Origin: Psychroflexus curvus
GTDB taxonomy: Bacteria > Bacteroidota > Bacteroidia > Flavobacteriales > Flavobacteriaceae
NCBI RefSeq assembly: GCF_020164585.1
Contig: NZ_JAIQZF010000001.1
Location: forward strand, 310,001 to 374,000
Length of the DNA: 64,000 nt
Reading direction: 5' to 3'
The notes under the pieces are model-generated. The model was not told where the DNA came from, searched no databases, and was given only the letters and a program-made list of their open reading frames with translations. The position numbers and the translations under genes were made by a program. Shown here one piece after another: positions 7,362 to 16,418 of this stretch (positions within the stretch are counted from its first letter, which is position 1; every line of letters starts with the position of its first letter).

Positions 7362-8333
7362 TTACCATTTATAAAGTGCAGTTCCCCAGGTCCATCCAGC
7401 ACCAACGGCTGCAAACAGGAGTAAATCCCCATCCTTAAACTTATTTGCCTTATGCACTTCGTCTAATACCAAAGGAATCGTTGCCCCTGATGTATTAGCA
7501 TACCGGTCCATATTGGTCATCACCTTATCGAAAGGCATATGTATCTGTTTTGCAATAGATTTCAGAATACCAATACTAGGCTGATGTGGAATCATAAAAC
7601 TTACATCATCAATAGATGTCTTTGTTTTTTCTAATAGCTCATGTATAGATTCAGGAACTACTCTGGTTGCCGTATCAAACACCTCTTTTCCATTCATTTG
7701 AAAATAATGCATTCTTTTTTCTAAAGTTTCTTTAGAACATGGAGTCTCAGAGCCACCACCTGGGATGGTGAAATGTTCTTTTCCACGTCCGTCAGAATGT
7801 AAATTGAAGTCGATAAAACCTTTGTCCTCATCGGTTTTACTCAGAATTAATGCTCCTGCACCATCTCCAAAAAACACAGAATCTCTGCGTTCCCAGTCGA
7901 TAATATTGGAAAACGTATCGGCACCAATAACCAATACATTATTGTATACTCCATTTTTGACAAATTGATAACCCACCGAAATGGTGAATAAAGCACCAGA
8001 ACAAACAGCGGCGACATCAAAAGCTACAGCGTTAAAGGCTTTCATTTTCTCCTGAACAAAACAGGCACAGGAAGGTGCCTGCCGGTCTGGAGTAGTTGTT
8101 GCCACAATGATAAGGTCGATATCTTCCACCTTAAGGTTTGCATTCTCCACAGCATCAAGGCCGGCTTTGTAAGCAAGGTCACTTGTAGCTTCATCTTCTA
8201 CAATTCGGCGTTCTTTAATTCCAAGTTTATTGAAAATCCATTCATCTGAAGAGCCTACTTTTTCAAAAAAAGAATTAGGGACTATTTTTGGAGGGACATA
8301 AGCTCCCGTTCCACTGATATATACGTTAGGCAT
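7362..8333 (-). CDS. fabH: 3-oxoacyl-ACP synthase III family protein
   Basis: The 323-aa product carries the complete FabH catalytic triad: Cys111 in A-V-C-S-G-A, His in I-P-H-Q-P-S near 245, and Asn in A-N-T-S-G-A near 275. These enzymes condense acetyl-CoA with malonyl-ACP to start fatty acid synthesis. Flavobacteria usually carry another fabH next to plsX, so this copy could be the housekeeping enzyme or a paralogue with different primer use; the sequence here does not decide. It is the first gene of a two-gene unit with fabI. A near-consensus -7 element (TAAATTTC, one mismatch) is on the minus strand upstream. Confidence 0.85.
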   Translation of the reverse strand: MPNVYISGTGAYVPPKIVPNSFFEKVGSSDEWIFNKLGIKERRIVEDEATSDLAYKAGLDAVENANLKVEDIDLIIVATTTPDRQAPSCACFVQEKMKAFNAVAFDVAAVCSGALFTISVGYQFVKNGVYNNVLVIGADTFSNIIDWERRDSVFFGDGAGALILSKTDEDKGFIDFNLHSDGRGKEHFTIPGGGSETPCSKETLEKRMHYFQMNGKEVFDTATRVVPESIHELLEKTKTSIDDVSFMIPHQPSIGILKSIAKQIHMPFDKVMTNMDRYANTSGATIPLVLDEVHKANKFKDGDLLLFAAVGAGWTWGTALYKW

Positions 8334-8439
8334 AGACGATTATTTATGCGTTAAGTGGCGAAATTTAAGTTTTTAATTCACTTTTCAGAATAAAACTGCT
8401 AAAAGACTTTTAATTTTAACATTTAACTCCTTGCCCTAA

Positions 8440-9327
8440 CTAAGATTCAAATAGGTCTGAGGATAAGTAACGATCTCCGCGATCACATATAATACTTACA
8501 ACAACTCCGTGTTCCAGGCCTTCACAAAGTTTGACTGCCGCAGCTGTAGCGCCACCAGAACTCATTCCTGAGAAAATGCCTTCTTTTTCCGCGAGGTACC
8601 TGGCCATTTTTTTAGCTTCTTCTTCATCAACCTCATAAATGTGGTCTACGCGTTCAGGATCGTAAATTTTAGGCAAATATTCTTCAGGCCATTTGCGAAT
8701 ACCTGGAATCTTGGTCCCTTCAGCCGGGTGAACACCCACAAGCTGGATGTCTTTGTTTTTTTCTTTTAAAAATCGAGAAGTTCCCATAATAGTTCCGGTT
8801 GTTCCCATTGAGGAAACAAAATGGGTTACTTTTTGGTCTGTATCTCTCCAAACTTCTGGACCAGTTGATTTATAATGCGCTTTCCAATTGTCTTCATTTG
8901 CAAATTGATTGAACATATAGTAATTGCCAGTCTTTACCTTTTCTTCTGCATAATCTCTGGAATACATGATGCCTTTCTCACCATCGGTAAGGGTAACTTT
9001 AGCTCCATAAGCCATCATGGTTTGCACGCGTTCCTGTGTGGCATTTTCGGGCATGACCAACTCAATATCCAGGCCAAAAATCCCGGCTACCATAGCCAGG
9101 GCTATTCCCGTATTTCCACTGGTTGGCTCGATAAGTTTAGTGTTTTGGTCAATATCTCCACGTTCCAGTGCCGATTTGATCATATTGTAGGCCGCGCGGT
9201 CTTTGACACTTCCTCCAGGATTTTGGCCCTCCAGTTTGAGGTATAATTTTACATTTGGATTTTTCACCAAAGTTTTAGCCTCTACTATGGGCGTATTTCC
9301 TATAAGATCTAATATGCTTTTACTCAT
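8440..9327 (-). CDS. cysM: cysteine synthase (PLP-dependent)
   Basis: The 295-aa product begins M-S-K-S-I-L-D-L-I-G-N-T-P, the normal start of the family. It has the PLP lysine in G-G-S-V-K-D-R near 40 and the phosphate-binding loop P-T-S-G-N-T-G near 70. It makes cysteine from O-acetylserine and sulfide. I chose ATG 9327; the upstream ATG at 9372 would add 15 residues that overlap cysE heavily. With this start, the ATG lies inside the last codons of cysE (ATGAGTAA), an 8-nt overlap that suggests translational coupling. cysK and cysM types are hard to separate; the B-type assignment rests on the D-R-A-A-Y-N and Y-x-x-N-Q patterns. Confidence 0.88.
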   Translation of the reverse strand: MSKSILDLIGNTPIVEAKTLVKNPNVKLYLKLEGQNPGGSVKDRAAYNMIKSALERGDIDQNTKLIEPTSGNTGIALAMVAGIFGLDIELVMPENATQERVQTMMAYGAKVTLTDGEKGIMYSRDYAEEKVKTGNYYMFNQFANEDNWKAHYKSTGPEVWRDTDQKVTHFVSSMGTTGTIMGTSRFLKEKNKDIQLVGVHPAEGTKIPGIRKWPEEYLPKIYDPERVDHIYEVDEEEAKKMARYLAEKEGIFSGMSSGGATAAAVKLCEGLEHGVVVSIICDRGDRYLSSDLFES

Positions 9328-10123
9328 GATTTTTATTTTCGTTGATTTTAACCATAGATTTATGGGTGACAAAGGAATTGCTGGGTACAGATTTGGTTAA
9401 CCAGACATTTCCACCGATGGTTGAGCCTTCGCCAATGACGGTATTCCCTCCTAAAATAGTAGCATTGGCATAAATGGTAACGTCGCTTTTTATAGTTGGA
9501 TGTCTTTTTTGGTGCTTCAAGTTTTTATCCACCAACAAAGCTCCAAGTGTAACTCCCTGATAAATTTTTACCCTATCCTCAATTTTGCAAGTTTCGCCAA
9601 TCACGACTCCAGTAGCATGATCAATAAAAAATGGATTTCCGATTTCAGCTCCGGGGTTAATGTCAGTTCCAGTAGAAGTGTGAGCGCATTCAGACATTAA
9701 ACGGGGTACGATAGGTAAACCAAACTCCAGTAGAGCATGACTCAACCTGTAGATGGAGATAGCATAGAATCCAGGGTAAGCCAGGTAAACTTCATCTATA
9801 GAATTGGCTGCAGGATCATTATCTTTGATAAAGCAGGCGTCATTATTCAGTTTCTGAAGAATATCGGGAAGTTTTTTCATGAAATCTGTCCAAATCTCTC
9901 TACATGGGTCTTCTTCCTTAAAGCAAACCAAATCTGCTAAGATTTTGAACTGCAGTTCCAATTCATCCATCCCGGTGGTGACGTCGGTTTCCTTATCAAA
10001 AAGTGTGAGAAAAAGCTGTTCAGTGAACTTTATAGTCTTGTTTTTGATTTGATATAAGTTGGAAACTTTAGCTTTCTCTACTTCTATCTTCTGAATAATA
10101 TCTTGTTTCAATTGTGATGACAT
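9320..10123 (-). CDS. cysE: serine O-acetyltransferase
   Basis: The 267-aa protein has an N-terminal helical domain (about 1-135) and a C-terminal left-handed beta helix made of hexapeptide repeats (about 150-255). The catalytic D-H-A-T-G segment is near 165-170 and G-N-P-F-F-I-D-H precedes it. It acetylates serine with acetyl-CoA to give O-acetylserine, the substrate of the overlapping cysM product. The two genes therefore form a complete cysteine-synthesis operon. No promoter of good quality was found in the 166 bp upstream. Confidence 0.92.
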   Translation of the reverse strand: MSSQLKQDIIQKIEVEKAKVSNLYQIKNKTIKFTEQLFLTLFDKETDVTTGMDELELQFKILADLVCFKEEDPCREIWTDFMKKLPDILQKLNNDACFIKDNDPAANSIDEVYLAYPGFYAISIYRLSHALLEFGLPIVPRLMSECAHTSTGTDINPGAEIGNPFFIDHATGVVIGETCKIEDRVKIYQGVTLGALLVDKNLKHQKRHPTIKSDVTIYANATILGGNTVIGEGSTIGGNVWLTKSVPSNSFVTHKSMVKINENKNHE

Positions 10124-10289
10124 ATAACTAATTTAACAACTTTGAATCAAATGATCAAAATTGCTTATAAAATGTGAAAGTAAGAGTTCAAATGCTAAGT
10201 ACAACTTCCATTCTTTAATTTTAAACTTACTTTACAATTTCTCAACATAGAAGGCACAATTTTTAAATGGATATTTGCAAAAAACCAAG

Positions 10290-11339
10290 ATGCCAAAAGT
10301 TTTAATTGTTGGAGCAGGATTGAGCGGGCTATCAACTGCTTATGCTTTAAAGGATTCAAATTTCGATATTGAAATTTTAGAAGCCAGATCAAGACCTGGA
10401 GGTCGGATTTATACTAAAAAAACAAATTCCGTTCATTTGGAATTGGGAGCGACCTGGTTTGGTCCACAGCACACAAGTCTTTTGGCGCTAGTCAGGAATT
10501 TAGAAATTCCGTATAAACAGCAGGAAAACGGGAGGGAAGCACTTTACGATTTCAGGCCCAAAGGCTCTGTTGAACGTTTTCAAATACCAACTCAGGGATC
10601 ACCTACTTTCAAATTTGAAAACGGAACTTCTGAACTTATCAATAAATTAAAGCAGGAAAGTTCAGTTAAAATTCATTATGACAAAGTCGTAAAATCTGTT
10701 AAATTTAATGATCGTTTTTATGTGGAAACTGAGCACAATCAGTTTGAAGCGGATTATTTAGTGATAAGCATTCCTGTTCAATTGATAGCAGACAGTATTG
10801 AATTTGAGCCTCACCTTTCAGAGTCGTCAAAAGTTTTATTTTCGAACACACACACATGGATGTCAGATTCTATCAAGTTTTCTGTTGCGTTTGATTCAGA
10901 TTTTTGGAAAAAGGATGGATTTACAGGTACTCTGATGAGTCCTCAACAAATTATACAGGAAATGTATGACCATAGTGACGTGAATACTTCACAAAATGCA
11001 CTTGTAGGATTTTTAAACTCAGGCTATTCTAAACTTTCAGAAGAAGACAGAAAAACTCAGGTTTTAAAACACCTTAAAAGTGTTTTTTCCAATAAAACAG
11101 CGCCTAGTCTGTCTTATGCCGATGTCAATTGGAGAGATGAAAAATTTACTGTTCATGAAAAGGCTGAGTTGCTCGTTCCACATCAAAACAATGGAAACCC
11201 TCGGCTAAGAGAAGGTTTTTATAATAACAGCCTGTTTTTTTCAGCCTCCGAAACGGCAGCACAAACGCCTGGATATATGGATGGAGCCGTTCATCGAGGA
11301 CTAGAAGTAGGAGAATTGCTTTTGAACAAATTAACCTGA
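10290..11339 (+). CDS. FAD-dependent amine oxidase family protein
   Basis: The 349-aa product starts with a Rossmann FAD motif, V-G-A-G-L-S-G-L-S near 8-16, followed by E-A-R-S-R-P-G-G-R-I, the typical E...GGR pattern of monoamine oxidase-like flavoproteins. The C-terminal S-A-S-E-T-A...G-Y-M-D-G-A-V motif is the second FAD contact. It oxidises an amine or a related substrate that cannot be named. I chose ATG 10290 rather than an upstream TTG at 10275. A near-consensus -7 box (GATATTTG, one mismatch, ending at 10277) lies only 12 bp ahead. Its 3' end overlaps that of the folK fusion on the other strand by 9 bp. Confidence 0.82.
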   Translation: MPKVLIVGAGLSGLSTAYALKDSNFDIEILEARSRPGGRIYTKKTNSVHLELGATWFGPQHTSLLALVRNLEIPYKQQENGREALYDFRPKGSVERFQIPTQGSPTFKFENGTSELINKLKQESSVKIHYDKVVKSVKFNDRFYVETEHNQFEADYLVISIPVQLIADSIEFEPHLSESSKVLFSNTHTWMSDSIKFSVAFDSDFWKKDGFTGTLMSPQQIIQEMYDHSDVNTSQNALVGFLNSGYSKLSEEDRKTQVLKHLKSVFSNKTAPSLSYADVNWRDEKFTVHEKAELLVPHQNNGNPRLREGFYNNSLFFSASETAAQTPGYMDGAVHRGLEVGELLLNKLT

Positions 11340-12473
11340 AGCTTTTATGTTTATTTCTGAGATTTTTTCTAAAAGAAATAAGTAGTCCTCACGATGGGCT
11401 ACAAAGTCCAAATCTGAAATATCGATGATTTTTACGTCGATCTTATTTTGAGAGTTGAAAAAGTTCAGATAGCCATTATGTATGTTTTTCAGGTATTCTG
11501 GCGAAATATTTTGTTCATATTCTCGACCTCTTTTCTTGATGTTACTTAGTAAACTTTCTATGTTTTGATACAGATAAACATATACGTCTGGTTTTGGAAC
11601 TTCGCTGTACATGATATTGAAAATCTTCTTGTACAAGGCATATTCGTCTTCCTGAAGGGTAACTTTAGAGAAAATCAGAGATTTGTTGGGATTATAATCT
11701 GAAATCGCAAAGTCTGAAAATAAATCGAGCTGTGAGATATCATCCATCAATTGTTGATGCCGATCTGCCAAAAAGGACATTTCAAGTGGAAAAGCAAAGC
11801 GAGCTTGGTCTTCGTAGAATTTAGGTAAAAATGGATTGTCTTTAAAACGTTCCAGAATCAATTTTCCATTAAAATCTTCGGCAATCATTTCTGCCAGGCT
11901 GGTCTTTCCCGATCCTATGTTTCCTTCAATAGTCAGGTAATTCACCTGTCTGAATTCAGCTTTTTTAGGTTGAATTCGGTCTGAGATAGCTTTAATTGGA
12001 GATACATCTTTACTGCTTTTCACCAAATACAAAATGTCTTGGTTTAAGAGAGGGTGGACAAGATTTGGAACCAAATCTGCTAAGGGATACAACACAAAAT
12101 TCCGTTCAGTCAATTTTGGATGGGGAACTTCCAGGGTTTCGGTAGTTATGATCTCTTCACCATAAAATAGTATATCAAGATCTATTGTTCTGGCCTGGTA
12201 ACCTTTGTCTTTTATTCGAGTTCTACCTAGCTTGAGTTCTATAGCCAGGAGTTTTTTTAGAGTGATTTCAGCAGAAAATCTGGTTTTAACCTCTATAACG
12301 ACGTTTAAGAAATCTTCACCTTCAAACCCCCAGGCTGGTGTTTTATAGACCTTGGAAACCTGTGTTACATCACCAATTGTTTTATAAATTTCAAGAACTG
12401 CTTCCTCAAGTGAATCAAGTTTATTGCCCTTATTGCTTCCTAAGGCAATATATGTTGTGGTGATGTTATTCAA
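11331..12473 (-). CDS. folK: fusion: HPPK (FolK) plus deoxynucleoside kinase
   Basis: The 380-aa protein joins two enzymes. Residues 1-155 are 6-hydroxymethyl-7,8-dihydropterin pyrophosphokinase of folate synthesis: A-L-G-S-N-K-G at 10-16 and the signature R-T-I-D-L-D-I-L at 95-102. Residues about 178-380 are a deoxynucleoside kinase of the dCK/dGK type: P-loop G-N-I-G-S-G-K-T at 184-191, then the E-R-F helix near 208-210 and an R-x-x-E lid near 330. The second half would phosphorylate deoxynucleosides for salvage. There is no stop or frame change between the halves. The fusion is known in flavobacteria; it ties folate and nucleotide supply to one polypeptide. Confidence 0.92.
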   Translation of the reverse strand: MNNITTTYIALGSNKGNKLDSLEEAVLEIYKTIGDVTQVSKVYKTPAWGFEGEDFLNVVIEVKTRFSAEITLKKLLAIELKLGRTRIKDKGYQARTIDLDILFYGEEIITTETLEVPHPKLTERNFVLYPLADLVPNLVHPLLNQDILYLVKSSKDVSPIKAISDRIQPKKAEFRQVNYLTIEGNIGSGKTSLAEMIAEDFNGKLILERFKDNPFLPKFYEDQARFAFPLEMSFLADRHQQLMDDISQLDLFSDFAISDYNPNKSLIFSKVTLQEDEYALYKKIFNIMYSEVPKPDVYVYLYQNIESLLSNIKKRGREYEQNISPEYLKNIHNGYLNFFNSQNKIDVKIIDISDLDFVAHREDYLFLLEKISEINIKASG

Positions 12474-12547
12474 TCTATTTAGAAAATTTTATTAAATATT
12501 GATTTACAATCGACTGTCAAATTAAGTGTTTGCTTAGATTTGAATCT

Positions 12548-12555
12548 TAAATTTG
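12548..12555 (+). promoter_or_regulatory. -7 promoter element before the VUT transporter
   Basis: TAAATTTG matches the TAnnTTTG consensus exactly. The nearest upstream TTTG (12529-12532) leaves a 15-nt spacer, shorter than the usual 19, so the -33 assignment is uncertain. The start codon is 32 bp downstream. Confidence 0.45.
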
Positions 12556-12586
12556 CTTCAAAGGTAAATATCAAATCCAAATATAA

Positions 12587-13276
12587 TTGACAGCAGTACA
12601 AAAATTTTCATCAGACCGCATTTATCTTATTTTAGGAGCTTTGTTTATTACTTCTTTAGTCGTTTCCAATCTTATCTTCCAGAAATTTTTTTATTGGGAT
12701 TTCTTTGGTCTATACAGATTTGAAATTTCTGTCGGTGTTTTGCCATATCCTATAACTTTCTTAATTACAGACTCTATAAGCGAAGTTTATGGAAAAAAGA
12801 AAGCTAACCAGGTAGTTACTTTAGGTATTTTTGCTTCCGTATTTTCACTGCTTATTATAATGGTTGCAGATGCTGTGCCTTCAACCAGCTGGTCTCCTGT
12901 GAGTAATGAAATATTTACTGATGTATTTGGGGCAACGACTATTGCTGTTGGTGCATCGATGATGGCCTACTTGCTTGCCCAATATGTGGACATCTACATT
13001 TTCCACTTTTGGAAAAAACTGACCAGGGGAAAGCATCTGTGGTTAAGAAATAACTTCTCTACGTTTTTATCTCAATTTGTAGACACCTTTGCGGTGGTTT
13101 TTTTACTTAGTGTTTTCGGGGAACTGAAGTGGGAACTCTTTTGGGGGCTTCTTTTAAGCGGGTTTCTTTTTAAAGTGCTTATCGCCGTTATAGACACGCC
13201 TTTTTTGTATTTAATCGTTTATTTTTTGCGTAAAAAATTTAACCTCGAACCGGGTGAAGAATTGCCTGAATCCTAG
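12587..13276 (+). CDS. yhhQ: queuosine precursor transporter (VUT/YhhQ family)
   Basis: The 229-aa protein has about six hydrophobic segments and the family features V-V-S-N-L-I-F-Q-K near 26-34, I-T-D-S-I-S-E-V-Y-G-K near 65-75, and a final membrane hairpin with conserved D-T near 160-165. The family imports preQ0/preQ1 for queuosine tRNA modification. The start must be TTG 12587: an in-frame stop (TAA 12584-12586) lies directly before it and the family alignment needs these residues. No preQ1 riboswitch-like structure is seen in the short upstream region. Confidence 0.85.
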   Translation: MTAVQKFSSDRIYLILGALFITSLVVSNLIFQKFFYWDFFGLYRFEISVGVLPYPITFLITDSISEVYGKKKANQVVTLGIFASVFSLLIIMVADAVPSTSWSPVSNEIFTDVFGATTIAVGASMMAYLLAQYVDIYIFHFWKKLTRGKHLWLRNNFSTFLSQFVDTFAVVFLLSVFGELKWELFWGLLLSGFLFKVLIAVIDTPFLYLIVYFLRKKFNLEPGEELPES

Positions 13277-13363
13277 CCTCCTGAAGTTGAACAATTCTAA
13301 ATTTTAATTCTTTTTTGGGTATAAAGGAAATGGCTTTGTGTAATTTTAGGTCAAATTTTATTT

Positions 13364-15967
13364 ATGAAAAAGGCACTTAAAATTATAGGAATTATTGTTT
13401 TACTATTAATCATAGCTTTATTTCTTACCCCAGTCTTATTCCAGGGAAGCATAGAGAAAATGGTGAAAAAAGCAGCCAATGATAATGTTAATGCTCAGGT
13501 GGAATGGTCTTCTTTAGACTTGAGTTTATTTAGAAATTTTCCTAATGCCAGCTTAAGCTTAGAAAAGCTAAGGCTTATAAACGAAGCTCCTTTTAAAGGG
13601 GATACTTTGGTTTATGCTAAAGAGTTCAACCTCACTATGGGAGTTATGCAGCTTTTTAAAGATAAAGGTTTAAGTATCGATCAGATTTATTTGAATGAAG
13701 CTTTTATCAATGTAAAGATCGATTCTCTTGGCAATGCTAATTATGACATAGCCAAAGCTCCAGAAACTTCTAAATCCTCGGGTGAAACAAAAAAACCGTT
13801 TCAACTAAATTTAGACCACTACGAAATCAATTCTTCTAAAATCAACTATCTAGATGAAAGTGGAACTATATTTTTAAAACTGAAAGATTTTAATCATAGT
13901 GGTGACGGTGATTTTAAATCTTCTGTATTCACCCTACACACCCAAACAGATTCTAAGATTTCTTTTGATTATGACGGAGCCAATTATTTGAAAGATAATT
14001 CGATCGTATTGGATGCCGATTTAGAAATGGATTTGGAGAATATGAAGTTCTCTTTTTTAGATAATGAAGCTATAATTAATCAGCTTCCTCTAAAATTTGA
14101 AGGTTATGTTCAGCTTTTTGAAGATTATAATGATATTGATATTCAATTTTCAACACCGTCTTCAGATTTCAAAAACTTTCTAGCATTGATTCCTGAAACT
14201 TATGCTGCAAACCTTGATGGAGTTACTACGACGGGTGATTTTAAATTAAATGGGGTAATCAAAGGGAAAGTAGATGATACATATATTCCAACCTTAGATA
14301 TTTCAGCGTCAAGTTCAAATGCTTCGTTTCAGTACCCAGAGTTACCTAAAAAGGTGGAGGATATTTCAATTGATGTTGAAATCAAAAATGAAACAGGACT
14401 TGTTGAAGACACTTACATCAATTTTAACGGTGTTAAATTCAGAATAGATCAAGACCGATTTGCTGGCAGTGGAACTATAAATAATCTGACAACCAATATG
14501 TTAGTTGACTTTAAAGTAGATGGGGTATTAAATTTGGCAAATATTTCTAAAGCTTATCCACTTGATATTGAACAGAAATTGAATGGAATTTTAAACGCCG
14601 ATTTAGCAGCTAATTTTGACATGAACTCCGTTGAGCGCGAAGCCTATCAAAACGTAAATGCTAAAGGCTCTATGAAGTTATCTAAGTTTGATTATGCTTC
14701 ACCAGAACTGGCAAAACCTCTTCACATTGATGTGGCTACAGTCAACTTTACTAGCAATACGGCTAAACTAAATAATTTTGAAATGACGTCTGGTTCTACA
14801 GACTTGAAGATGACAGGAAACTTGACTAATCTCCTAGGCTTTGCTTTTTCAGACCAGCCTTTGAAAGGCAATTTTAAGGCGACATCAACCAATTTTGACG
14901 TTGCTGATTTTATGGTAGAAGCTGATACAAGTTCTGAAATTTCAGATACTCAAACAGCATCTGGCTCTTCAGCTGAAGCTATTAAAATCCCAGAATTCCT
15001 TGATATTTCATTGAATTTTGATGCAAAAAGTGTAAAATATGATAATCTTGTCCTGAAGAATGCAACAGGAAGTCTGGTTTTAAAGGAAGAAAATGCCATA
15101 TTAAAGGGCATTAATGCAGATATCTTTGGGGGTAACATCAATTTAGATGGAATGGTATCTACAGCGGGTTCTCCAAATTTTGATATGAAATTAAGCCTTA
15201 ATACAATCAAGATTTTAGAGGCTTTTGAGCAAATGGAACTGGTAAAGGGCTTAGCACCTATTGCTCAGGCCTTGAATGGAATTGCTTCTACAGAAATTTC
15301 TTTAAAGGGAAATCTCACCAAAGACCTAATGCCGATTTACACGTCTCTAACGGGTAATGCCCTCGCGAAAGTTATCAACGCAGAAGTACAAAAAGATAAA
15401 ATGCTTTTATTGTCTCAATTGAACACTGAATTTAATTTTTTCGATTTTGATAATCTGAAAGTCAAAGACTTAACTGCTAAACTGAATTTTGATAACGGCG
15501 CTATTAATGCTGATAATTTTGATTTCAATTTTGATGATATTAGAGTTGATGTGTCTGGCAAACACACATTCAGCAATGAATTAAATTACAAGTTGAAATT
15601 TAATGTTCCTGCCAAATATTTTGGAGATGAAGTAGGGGGTAAGCTGGCTCAACTAAGCAATACAGATTTAAGCAAAATGAGCGTGGATGTCCCTGTGACC
15701 TTGTCCGGAAATTTTAAAAATCCTAAGGTTCAGGTAAACACTCAAAATGCAATACAAAGCCTGACGTCACAAATCATTCAGACTCAAAAGGAAAAGGCTA
15801 CAAATACAATAAAAGACAAAGTTGGAGATCAGATTAATTCTATCCTTGGTGGTAACAAAGCTAAAGACAGCACTCAAACGGATAGTACCCAAACCAAAGA
15901 AGAGTCAGTCAAGGACAAAGTGAAAGATATTTTCGGAAATTTTACCAAAAAGAAAAAAAATAATTAG
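13364..15967 (+). CDS. AsmA family envelope protein
   Basis: The 867-aa product has one N-terminal membrane anchor (residues about 5-27), then a very long beta-rich region. Segments such as F-R-N-F-P-N-A-S-L-S near 55-65 and the G-K-H-T-F / G-N-F-K-N-P-K-V-Q pattern near 780 are typical of AsmA-like proteins. Members of the AsmA/TamB group are thought to bridge the periplasm and move phospholipids to the outer membrane; a role for this copy is inference. The tail is a charged, low-complexity K/D/T-rich segment. A weak promoter-like pair (TTG 13315, TAATTTTA 13341) precedes it. It heads a same-strand cluster with three more envelope proteins. Confidence 0.85.
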   Translation: MKKALKIIGIIVLLLIIALFLTPVLFQGSIEKMVKKAANDNVNAQVEWSSLDLSLFRNFPNASLSLEKLRLINEAPFKGDTLVYAKEFNLTMGVMQLFKDKGLSIDQIYLNEAFINVKIDSLGNANYDIAKAPETSKSSGETKKPFQLNLDHYEINSSKINYLDESGTIFLKLKDFNHSGDGDFKSSVFTLHTQTDSKISFDYDGANYLKDNSIVLDADLEMDLENMKFSFLDNEAIINQLPLKFEGYVQLFEDYNDIDIQFSTPSSDFKNFLALIPETYAANLDGVTTTGDFKLNGVIKGKVDDTYIPTLDISASSSNASFQYPELPKKVEDISIDVEIKNETGLVEDTYINFNGVKFRIDQDRFAGSGTINNLTTNMLVDFKVDGVLNLANISKAYPLDIEQKLNGILNADLAANFDMNSVEREAYQNVNAKGSMKLSKFDYASPELAKPLHIDVATVNFTSNTAKLNNFEMTSGSTDLKMTGNLTNLLGFAFSDQPLKGNFKATSTNFDVADFMVEADTSSEISDTQTASGSSAEAIKIPEFLDISLNFDAKSVKYDNLVLKNATGSLVLKEENAILKGINADIFGGNINLDGMVSTAGSPNFDMKLSLNTIKILEAFEQMELVKGLAPIAQALNGIASTEISLKGNLTKDLMPIYTSLTGNALAKVINAEVQKDKMLLLSQLNTEFNFFDFDNLKVKDLTAKLNFDNGAINADNFDFNFDDIRVDVSGKHTFSNELNYKLKFNVPAKYFGDEVGGKLAQLSNTDLSKMSVDVPVTLSGNFKNPKVQVNTQNAIQSLTSQIIQTQKEKATNTIKDKVGDQINSILGGNKAKDSTQTDSTQTKEESVKDKVKDIFGNFTKKKKNN

Positions 15968-15989
15968 ATTTGAACAAACATTATAGTTG

Positions 15990-16373
15990 ATGCTAAGTCA
16001 TATAAGAGAGGGACTCTTTGGAAAAAATATTCTTGGATTCTTAATACTTGTGTTTTTAAACTCGAGTATAGATGCTCCTGATATATACCTTAAATGCATA
16101 GATTATAACGAACAGGAGACAATTATAGAACTTATAATTGAAAAAGGTTTAGGTTTTGAAGACGCTTTTGGCGAACAGGCTCATGATAATGAACTTCCGG
16201 AGAATTCAGCTTCAAAGAAAATTCAATTAGACCTAATTAATACCCTATATAGTTCTAATTTTTCATCTTTTAATTTTAATACTAAAGATAGGTTGACTAT
16301 CAGCTATTTGGATTTAATTTATAGTCAAAATCATTCAAAAATATTTTTACCCCCTCCAGAATTTAGAGTTTAA
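15990..16373 (+). CDS. uncharacterised 127-aa envelope-associated protein
   Basis: I use ATG 15990; the TTG codon just before it is the alternative. There is one hydrophobic segment near 12-28 that may be a signal or anchor. The centre holds an acidic stretch with G-L-G-F-E-D-A-F, and the end is proline-rich (L-P-P-P-E-F). I recall similar small proteins in flavobacteria but no known function. It lies 22 bp after the AsmA gene and 45 bp before the HAEPLYID gene, suggesting co-transcription. A TAGATTTG box overlaps the stop codon of the AsmA gene (15965-15972) and could be an internal promoter, but there is no -33 TTG. Confidence 0.65.
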   Translation: MLSHIREGLFGKNILGFLILVFLNSSIDAPDIYLKCIDYNEQETIIELIIEKGLGFEDAFGEQAHDNELPENSASKKIQLDLINTLYSSNFSSFNFNTKDRLTISYLDLIYSQNHSKIFLPPPEFRV

Positions 16374-16418
16374 ATTTTCAATTTTTACAATCAATTATAA
16401 CTCTAATTCATTAAAACA

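Noticed and set aside
12490-12586. preQ1 riboswitch upstream of the queuosine-precursor transporter
   Set aside because: I looked for a C-rich hairpin with an A-rich tail and pseudoknot; the region is AT-rich and shows none.
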